Below are positions 59,193-64,000 of a stretch of 64,000 bases of DNA, in pieces. Position numbers and translations under genes: made by a program. The notes under the pieces were generated by a model, which had not been told where the DNA came from, ran no database searches, and saw nothing but the letters and a program-made list of their open reading frames with translations. The DNA is from Saccharothrix carnea (GTDB taxonomy: Bacteria; Actinomycetota; Actinomycetes; Mycobacteriales; Pseudonocardiaceae), in NCBI RefSeq assembly GCF_003014735.1, contig NZ_PYAX01000002.1, positions 372,001 through 436,000 on the forward strand, read 5' to 3'. Each line of letters begins with the position of its first letter. The first letter of the stretch is position 1.

Positions 59193-59378
59193 GTGACCGC
59201 TATTCCCATCCAGGGCGAAAACGCCGGCCTGCTCTTGATCTGCGACGATTGCGGTCGTCGGTTCGACCACGGTAGTGGAGAAGAGTGGACTTCCTTGTGG
59301 TTCCGGGCGCTTGCAGAGGGTTGGGCAGGTCGGGACCGGGCGGTCGGGCCGCACCGCTGCGACTCGTGTCCAGCTTGA
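59193..59378 (+). CDS. Small zinc-ribbon-like protein
   Basis: A 61-residue protein with two CX2C pairs, LLICDDCGRRFDHG and HRCDSCPA, separated by a tryptophan-rich helix (EEWTSLWFRALAEGWAGR). A treble-clef or ribbon zinc site is probable. GTG 59193 lacks a strong ribosome site. Similar mini-proteins are widespread in actinomycetes without known function. Confidence 0.5.
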   Translation: MTAIPIQGENAGLLLICDDCGRRFDHGSGEEWTSLWFRALAEGWAGRDRAVGPHRCDSCPA

Positions 59379-59399
59379 GACCCGCACTCCGCCGATGCG

Positions 59400-59700
59400 G
59401 TGCCGTGCGGGCTGGGTCCGCGATCCCGGCCGCCACCGCGGTGGACGTGGCGGAGCAGTTGCTGAAGCACGGCTCTGCCACCCACACCCCCTACCTCGGT
59501 GGGTCGTGGGCCGGTTGACCGACGAGACCCGCGATCGGTCGGGGTGGAGGCCGATCAGAGTGTGCTGGTGCTGTGGCTTGATGAGGCGGCCCGGCCGCTG
59601 ACGCCGGGTGCGGGTCGGAGACGTGTTCGTGGAGCTGGCCGGGCAGAACGTGCGTGAGGTCGAGGACATGCTGCGTGCGACCTCGCCCGACGCGAGGGCC
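59400..59700 (+). pseudogene. Trypsin-like (HtrA) protease-PDZ remnants
   Basis: Near 59,425-59,520 the plus strand reads AIPAATAVDVAEQLLKHGSA, THTPYLGGSW, resembling the end of an S1C protease domain leading to PDZ (usual form IDTAVEVAEQLL...HPYLG). Near 59,607-59,690 a second frame gives VRVGDVFVELAGQNVREVED, ML, the end of a PDZ domain. The catalytic His-Asp-Ser part and most of the PDZ are gone. The call rests on two short motifs. Confidence 0.35.
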
Positions 59701-59989
59701 GAGCCGAGTCGACGGTGCAGATCGCGGCGCGCGAGCGCGCCTCGTCACGCTCATAAGATTCAAAGACGTGGCGCCGGCCCGACGCGACACCACCAGGCTT
59801 CGGGACGTGGCGTGCCCTCCCGCGGAGATGTCCATAGTCGAACCGGATGACGCTCTGTCGGACTTGCTGTCGGCCACGGGCGACTGCGCGGATGCTTGGG
59901 GGGTCGATTCCCGAACAGAGCCACCTGGTGGGCGTCTCACCCTGTGACATCAGCCGTGCGGTCCTGGTGCACGGACTCGGGTGCCACGA

Positions 59990-60235
59990 CATAGGTGGGG
60001 CACTGCCGTCTGGTGGTTGACCGGCGAGGACGGTTGTCGCGGGCCGAGCTTGGTCCGCAGGGCCGCGAAGACCCCGGCGAGCACGACGATGAACATCGGC
60101 AACGGGTTCGGTACGACGTTGACCTCGGCGGGAGCCTCCGACTGCCGAACGAGTACTGGACGAGTCCGGCCGCCATGCCGACGGCCGCCGGCCCGAATCC
60201 GTAGTGGAAGCCGAGCTCTTCCTGAGCAAGGCCGG
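59990..60235 (-). pseudogene. POT-family peptide transporter remnant
   Basis: Minus-strand pieces in different frames: LTGLAQEELGFHYGFGPAAV and GMAAGLVQYSFGSRRL (loop and helix typical of POT/PTR2 transporters), then EVNVVPNPLPMFIVVLAGVF and AALRTKLGPRQPSSPV, the conserved late helix of the same family. Helices in between are deleted. It directly follows the truncated NTF2-like gene, whose own end is missing, so one deletion probably joined the two. Confidence 0.45.
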
Positions 60236-60511
60236 TCAGTAGCGGCCCGACCAGCGCAGCATTCCCACCTCTCCGTCCACCAGGAGCGAGTGGTAGTGGT
60301 AGTTCCCGCTGGGCAGGTACGAGCGCAGGACACCGGCAAGCCACCGCACCGCATCGTGACCGTGATGGACACCCTCGGCCGACAACGTGGCCACGTGGTT
60401 GGCGTAGTTGCGGCGCAGGTCGCCTTCCAAGTCACCGACGCGGCGGCAGTGGAGGTGGTCCTCCAGCACCTTCCGGGTGTCCCGCTGGTCGTCGTTCCGA
60501 TTGTCGCTCAA
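60236..60511 (-). CDS. NTF2/SnoaL-like protein, truncated at C-terminus
   Basis: A 91-residue frame; TTG 60511 has GAGGAGGTCGACG upstream. SDNRNDDQRDTRKVLEDHLH, DLRRNYANHVATLSAEGVHH, GHDAVRWLAGVLRSYLPSG and SLLVDGEVGMLRWSGRY form the first two-thirds of an NTF2-like cone fold; the final strands (a VDSYVVRDG...IHY segment in the copy at 52273) are missing because the frame ends at the junction with a transporter remnant. May be non-functional despite good expression signals. Confidence 0.6.
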   Translation of the reverse strand: MSDNRNDDQRDTRKVLEDHLHCRRVGDLEGDLRRNYANHVATLSAEGVHHGHDAVRWLAGVLRSYLPSGNYHYHSLLVDGEVGMLRWSGRY

Positions 60512-60554
60512 CGTCGACCTCCTCTCGTCGCGGTGGACTTCTGATCCGGTGCGC

Positions 60555-60761
60555 TCACCGGCGTCGTAGTGAGCGCAGTGTCGCCACGGTCAGCACTACG
60601 GCGAGCAGTGTTGTCAGCACCGCCACGACGGCGACGTACACCTGATCGGGTCCGCGGTCCGCGGCGATGTAGAGCAGTCCCAGCAGGAGTACAACACTCG
60701 TCCAGCCGGCGATGAGCTTGGCCGGCCGAAGGGCCTTGTCCTGCTCGCTCGATGTCCGCAT
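60555..60761 (-). CDS. Small two-span membrane protein
   Basis: A 68-residue protein with two hydrophobic helices (LIAGWTSVVLLLGLLYIAAD and VYVAVVAVLTTLLAVVLTVA), a short polar connection and a basic C-terminal end (LRSLRRR). ATG 60761 follows GGGAGGGGAC. No family recognised. Lies 38 nt downstream of the three-helix gene on the same strand, so probably co-transcribed with it and with the NTF2-like gene 43 nt further on. Confidence 0.65.
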   Translation of the reverse strand: MRTSSEQDKALRPAKLIAGWTSVVLLLGLLYIAADRGPDQVYVAVVAVLTTLLAVVLTVATLRSLRRR

Positions 60762-60799
60762 GTCCCCTCCCGTTCTGCGGCATTCGTCCTAGGGAGGGG

Positions 60800-61015
60800 T
60801 CAGGCACCGTCCCGAATCCGGTCGAGTCGGTGACGGGCTAGGTGGTGCAGCATCTCGGCGAGGGCTTCGAAAGCGACTCGGCCCTCGAGGTCCCGCCGGG
60901 CTGTGAGCACCGTGCCGGTGATCACCTCTCGCGAGAGGACACCGTGGAATTCGGCGTTCAACCTGCTGACCGCTTCCAGACAGTACCGGTCGGGTTGGAC
61001 CTGTTGAGTGATCAA
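60800..61015 (-). CDS. Three-helix bundle dimerisation domain protein, copy B
   Basis: A 71-residue paralogue of the protein at 46839: QPDRYCLEAVSRLNAEFHGV, SREVITGTVLTARRDLEGRV and ALAEMLHHLARHRLDRIRDG. TTG 61015 follows CGGAGGTGGAGAGTCCC. Heads a unit with the two-span protein and the truncated NTF2-like gene. The strong conservation of the third helix between copies (ALAEMLH-LAR-RLD) suggests selection on the dimer interface. Confidence 0.72.
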   Translation of the reverse strand: MITQQVQPDRYCLEAVSRLNAEFHGVLSREVITGTVLTARRDLEGRVAFEALAEMLHHLARHRLDRIRDGA

Positions 61016-61319
61016 GGGACTCTCCACCTCCGTGGCCTTTCTTCCAGGATGCCCTCGCCACCGCGTTCCTGACCTGACGACTGGGTGACGATGGTGGTCG
61101 AGTCGGTCTCGACCGATGCGCGAACCGCGCCCGGATCCCGGCAAACTCGTGCCGATCCGTTGCCGCCATCTCGCCACCGTGCGCGGGTTGACGGGCGATC
61201 GACTGCGGGAGGTGTCGTCCATCGCGAGCGTCGTGGGTCCCTCTCCGATCCGTCCGTGGTGTCACGGTCCACGCCAAGTGGTCCAGGGGCGGTCGCCGGG
61301 TGCGTGTAGCGCAAGGAAA

Positions 61320-61650
61320 TCGTCGGGGATCGTGTTTCTTCAGGAAGTCGTCGGGTTGGCTCCATCGTCCTCCGAGGACGATGGAAGACGTGACCGTCTG
61401 ATCGCGGAGGCAGGCGCGAGGAAGAGACAGGGCCTATCGACACGGAGGTCAGCATGAACGGTGTACCGGAGCAGCACAGTCCTTTGTCCACCCGGTGCCG
61501 ATGTGAGGTGCGACAGGGAAATGCCCGCGCTTGTATCGCCGTGACGGGCGAGATAGATCTGTCCAACGCGGAGGAGTTGGCCCGTGTCGTGGTGGACGCA
61601 CTGCGTGTGCACCGACCGCAACGGCTGCGACTGGACCTGGACGGTGTGAC
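61320..61650 (+). repeat. Direct repeat, copy 2 (STAS upstream and core region)
   Basis: The sequence from GCAAGGAAATCGTC through the hairpin and AGACAGGGCCT, and then the stretch coding VVVDALRVHRPQRLRLDLDG, is repeated with about 90 percent identity by eye at 55,880-56,085. Copy 1 lacks the roughly 150 nt that hold the STAS start. Weaker similarity continues upstream in both copies. Confidence 0.7.
61362..61384. repeat. Hairpin element, copy 2
   Basis: CCATCGTCCTC-C-GAGGACGATGG is a perfect 11-bp inverted repeat with a 1-nt centre, 70 nt before the STAS start. Arms match copy 1 at 55938-55960. Could be a protein-binding operator or an RNA structure in the leader. Confidence 0.7.
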
Positions 61651-61822
61651 GTTCCTCGGCGCGGCCGGCGCCCGTGCGTTGTTGCAGGGGCGCATCGAGG
61701 CTGATCGGGAGGGTTGCGCGTTGGAGATCGGCAGCGCCGGAACAAGGGTGGAGAAGGTGCTGGCCTTGTGCGGCGTGCGAGCGGACCCGTTGCCGAGCGG
61801 CGTCCGTTCTGGATCGGTGTAG
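61454..61822 (+). CDS. STAS-domain anti-sigma factor antagonist
   Basis: A 122-residue protein with a single STAS domain: ACIAVTGEIDLSNAEELARV, VVDALRVHRPQRLRLDLDGV, TFLGAAGARALLQGRIEADR and ALEIGSAGTRVEKVLALCGV. The phosphorylatable residue normally in the D(S/T) motif after the third strand is replaced: the sequence is GVTFLGAAGA, where GVTFIDSSGL is usual. It may therefore be a non-phosphorylated, constitutively binding variant. ATG 61454 follows CACGGAGGTCAGC. Downstream of the hairpin repeat. Possible partner of the ATPase at 58250. Confidence 0.85.
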   Translation: MNGVPEQHSPLSTRCRCEVRQGNARACIAVTGEIDLSNAEELARVVVDALRVHRPQRLRLDLDGVTFLGAAGARALLQGRIEADREGCALEIGSAGTRVEKVLALCGVRADPLPSGVRSGSV

Positions 61823-61916
61823 CGCACCGGCCTCTCGCCCCTTTCGACCGTGGGAAACGGCCCGGACTGGATGATGCCTGAAGGCCTTTCCGTGAGCTTC
61901 GTGAGGACTGCGCACT

Positions 61917-63326
61917 GTGACCAGGATGATGAGGAACGCCGCCCCGTTGACCGTGCCTGTCGAGCGGTTCGTCTTGCGCGCCGCGGCGGCGTTGGTGCTC
62001 ACGTCGACGGCCGCTGCGGGGTATGCGCTGGTCGTGGCGGCTGTCAGGTTCCGGTGGTCGGCGCTGTACGAGGTGGACCGGGCAGTGGCGGAGACGTCGG
62101 CCCGGCTGATCTCCGGCAACGAGGTCCCGGTCGACGTGCTGCAGGGCGTGACCACGCTGGGCGGCACGCCCACGCTGGTGTGGCTGACCGGCGTCGGAGT
62201 GGCGTGGTTGCTGGTGCGGCAGCAGCTCTGGTTGGCCCTCTACGTGGCTGTCACGGCCGGGGGCGCGATGATCCTCGGGGTGGTGATCGAGGAGCTGGTG
62301 GCGGGGTTGCGACCGGTGGCGCAGCTGCCGGTACCGCTCGCGGCCGGCTCGGATTTCGCCGGCGGGCACGCGTTGGGTTCCGCAGTGACCTACGGCGTGG
62401 TGGTCCTGGTGTTCCTGCCGGTGGTCCGTCGGTCGGCACAGTGGGTGCTGGTCGGGGTGGCCGCGCTGCTCGTGGTGGTCATCGGCGCGACCCGGATCGC
62501 GCTCGGCGTGCACGGTCTGACCGATGTGCTGGGCGGGTGGATGCTGGGAGGATTGTGGCTGGCGCTGACCGGTGCGGTGTTCCGACGGTGGCGGACCGAG
62601 GCTGGCGCGCGTGACGTGCCGTTGTCGCAGGGGATGGGACCGGAAGCGGCGGCGGATATCCGACCCGCGCCGGCCCAGGACGTCGTGTTGCCCCGTCCCT
62701 GGAGAGGTGCGGTCGAGCTGCTGGCGGGATGGGGTCTGCTGGCCGGTGTGCTGCACGGTGCCGGTCGGCTGGTGGTGGGGGAGGACAGACGGGCGGCGGC
62801 CTGGGAGTCGGCGGTGCTGCAATGGTGGGTCGATCGGCGTTCGCCGGAGTGGGACGCCGTGGTCCTGCCGCTGGGCAAGCTGGGTGACGTCGGTGTCGTG
62901 CTGGCCTGCGCCGCGGTGGTCGCACCGCTGGCGCTGGCGTGGTGGCGCAGCTGGTCGCCGGTGGTGTTCCTGGCGTTGACGGCGGTGGGGGCGATCGGTC
63001 TGGCGCTGGTGACGGCGGAGGTGAACCCGCGTGCTGCAGCCGGAGTGCCGGGCTTTACCTCCGCGCACGTGGCCGCCACGTCGGCGCTCTGGGGTGCGAC
63101 GGCGGTGGTGGCGTGGTCGGGCAGGACGCGGTGGTGGCGGTGGCCGGTCCTGGTCGCAGGACTGCTGATTCCCACGCTCGTGGCGGTGCAGGGCCTCTAC
63201 GCCGGTGCCCACTACCCGACCGACGTGGCGGCCGGAATGCTGTCGGCTGCGGCGTGGACGGCACTTGTGTGGTGGGTGGTCCGCCCCGACCGCACCACAG
63301 GTGGGAAAGCCCGACCGCAGACGTGA
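61917..63326 (+). CDS. Double PAP2-type phosphatase membrane protein
   Basis: A 469-residue membrane protein with two PAP2/phosphatidic acid phosphatase units. Unit 1 (residues 1-220) ends with ELVAGLRPVAQLP, SDFAGGHALGSAVTYGVVVL and RIALGVHGLTDVLGGWMLGG. Unit 2 (260-460) has AEVNPRAAAGVPGFTSAHVA and GLYAGAHYPTDVAAGMLSAA. In both, the phosphatase motifs appear with histidines (GGHALGS / SAHVAATS and GVHGLTDV / GAHYPTDV), though the first arginine/lysine motif is weak. Likely acts on lipid phosphates or undecaprenyl pyrophosphate at the outer membrane face. GTG 61917; the two halves look like an old internal duplication. Confidence 0.85.
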   Translation: MTRMMRNAAPLTVPVERFVLRAAAALVLTSTAAAGYALVVAAVRFRWSALYEVDRAVAETSARLISGNEVPVDVLQGVTTLGGTPTLVWLTGVGVAWLLVRQQLWLALYVAVTAGGAMILGVVIEELVAGLRPVAQLPVPLAAGSDFAGGHALGSAVTYGVVVLVFLPVVRRSAQWVLVGVAALLVVVIGATRIALGVHGLTDVLGGWMLGGLWLALTGAVFRRWRTEAGARDVPLSQGMGPEAAADIRPAPAQDVVLPRPWRGAVELLAGWGLLAGVLHGAGRLVVGEDRRAAAWESAVLQWWVDRRSPEWDAVVLPLGKLGDVGVVLACAAVVAPLALAWWRSWSPVVFLALTAVGAIGLALVTAEVNPRAAAGVPGFTSAHVAATSALWGATAVVAWSGRTRWWRWPVLVAGLLIPTLVAVQGLYAGAHYPTDVAAGMLSAAAWTALVWWVVRPDRTTGGKARPQT

Positions 63327-63474
63327 TCCCGACAGCGCCGCACCCTTGCGGTTGCCTGACGACGCCCGGAGAGGCGTTGTCCCGAAGGCGCTCCGGGTAG
63401 CCATCCGGTACGAACCCGCGTAGCCGCGCTTCCGGCCACTGGTGACGAGAGACACCGATCGTGAAGGAGCACGG

Positions 63475-64000
63475 ATGACTTCCCGCATGCCACAACAACC
63501 ACCTCCCGCACGGCGGACCGACGAGCTCGACCCCATGCCGGTCACCGCACACGGTCATCAGCCGGTGGTGCCCCAGTACGGTGCGGCCCCGCTCCAGGAC
63601 ATGGCTCCGCTCTACGGCGTGCGCGAGCCTGCCGCAGCGAGCGTTGCCAGCGGCGTGGCGTTCTTGGCCGGCGTGTGGTTGGCCCTGGCACCGTTCGCCC
63701 TGGACTACGCACCTGCGGAGCAGGGCTTCGAAGGCTACTGGCACGACATCGTCGTGGGAGGCACGATCGGGCTGCTGGCCCTGGTGCGCTCCTTGGCCCC
63801 CAGTCACGTGCCGTGGCTGAGCCTGGTCAACGTCGCGCTCGGTGCGTGGCTGGTGCTCTCGCCCGTGGTGCTCGGCTACGAGCCGTGGCCGGGTTCGACC
63901 ACCGCGGCGGTGAACAACATCGTGGTCGGCGGCGTGGTGACCGCCGTGGCGCTGGTCAGCGCGTGGACGACGTACCGGACCCGCTTTGAACACCGATCGC
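63475..64000 (+). CDS. SPW-repeat membrane protein (cut by window end)
   Basis: ATG 63475 follows GAAGGAGCACGG; the frame is open to the last base (175 residues seen). A proline-rich cytoplasmic start (PQQPPPARRTDELDPMPV) precedes four spans: VASGVAFLAGVWLALAPFAL, WHDIVVGGTIGLLALVRSLA, LSLVNVALGAWLVLSPVVLG and NNIVVGGVVTAVALVSAW. The SPW family signature (GAWL-L-P--LGY) is present. A broken copy is at 52725-53090. Function unknown. Confidence 0.85.
   Translation, partial: MTSRMPQQPPPARRTDELDPMPVTAHGHQPVVPQYGAAPLQDMAPLYGVREPAAASVASGVAFLAGVWLALAPFALDYAPAEQGFEGYWHDIVVGGTIGLLALVRSLAPSHVPWLSLVNVALGAWLVLSPVVLGYEPWPGSTTAAVNNIVVGGVVTAVALVSAWTTYRTRFEHRS

Noticed and set aside
1657..63090. Explaining all broken genes as sequencing errors
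   Set aside because: Single-base shifts (e.g. 16,922; 26,665; 46,000) could be errors, but missing internal segments and chimeric joints cannot arise from base-level errors.
1..64000. CRISPR arrays, tRNA/rRNA genes, transposases or integrases, replication origin
   Set aside because: No regularly spaced repeats, tRNA-like structures, transposase motifs, IS ends or DnaA-box clusters were found; gene decay is not visibly linked to insertion sequences.

Overview
The window is high-GC DNA with actinomycete codon usage, frequent GTG/TTG starts, strong GGAGG-type ribosome sites and many ATGA/GTGA stop-start overlaps. The gene families (Acg-type nitroreductase, Rv1733c-like proteins, CBS-BON proteins, DUF4389, pyruvate phosphate dikinase, CtpF-like ATPase) point to a free-living filamentous actinomycete. 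A member of the Pseudonocardiales is my guess, not something I could test.

Region 1 (about 1-31,200) is a hypoxia/dormancy and fermentation island. It starts with phosphoketolase and acetate kinase. A divergent block follows: Zn-alcohol dehydrogenase, pyruvate formate-lyase and its activase on the minus strand, flavodoxin on the plus strand. Next come DUF6544, DoxX, SHOCT, universal stress proteins, GAPDH, an Acg-like nitroreductase, CBS-BON proteins, a truncated Hsp20, a LysM protein, a coupled CBS/DUF4389/P-type ATPase/USP operon and PPDK. Nearly every transcription unit is preceded by a motif like GGGACYTNNGNCCC, often in tandem. This resembles the DosR/DevR box of mycobacteria and the OsdR box of Streptomyces. 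No DosR or DosS gene is in the window, so the regulator must lie elsewhere.

Region 2 (31,200-35,100) carries a TetR repressor coupled to an FAD monooxygenase with a clear palindromic operator, and NhaA. Region 3 (36,100-45,200) is dominated by a 2,443-residue multi-LamG protein with no signal peptide, next to short tectonin and beta-trefoil fragments and a small secreted protein.

Region 4 (45,900-64,000) is a second stress and envelope region: SRPBCC, three-helix-bundle, SGNH hydrolase, DUF2254, lipoproteins, copper-binding four-helix bundle, PRC-like, Tp34-like iron protein, anti-sigma ATPase, STAS antagonist, double PAP2 phosphatase and SPW-repeat protein. Six families occur twice in it, usually one intact and one broken copy, so a cassette appears to have been duplicated and then partly decayed.

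A striking property of the whole window is the number of broken genes (about 25). Many keep both ends but have lost the middle, or are fused out of frame to a neighbour: ATPase-hemerythrin, Sdr-Rv1733c, PPK2, beta-CASP nuclease, PEP synthase, DAG kinase-YihY, POT transporter. Single-base shifts could be sequencing errors, but the internal deletions and chimeras cannot. The intact core (fermentation, PPDK, GAPDH, CBS, ATPase, USP) remains a coherent low-oxygen survival programme.
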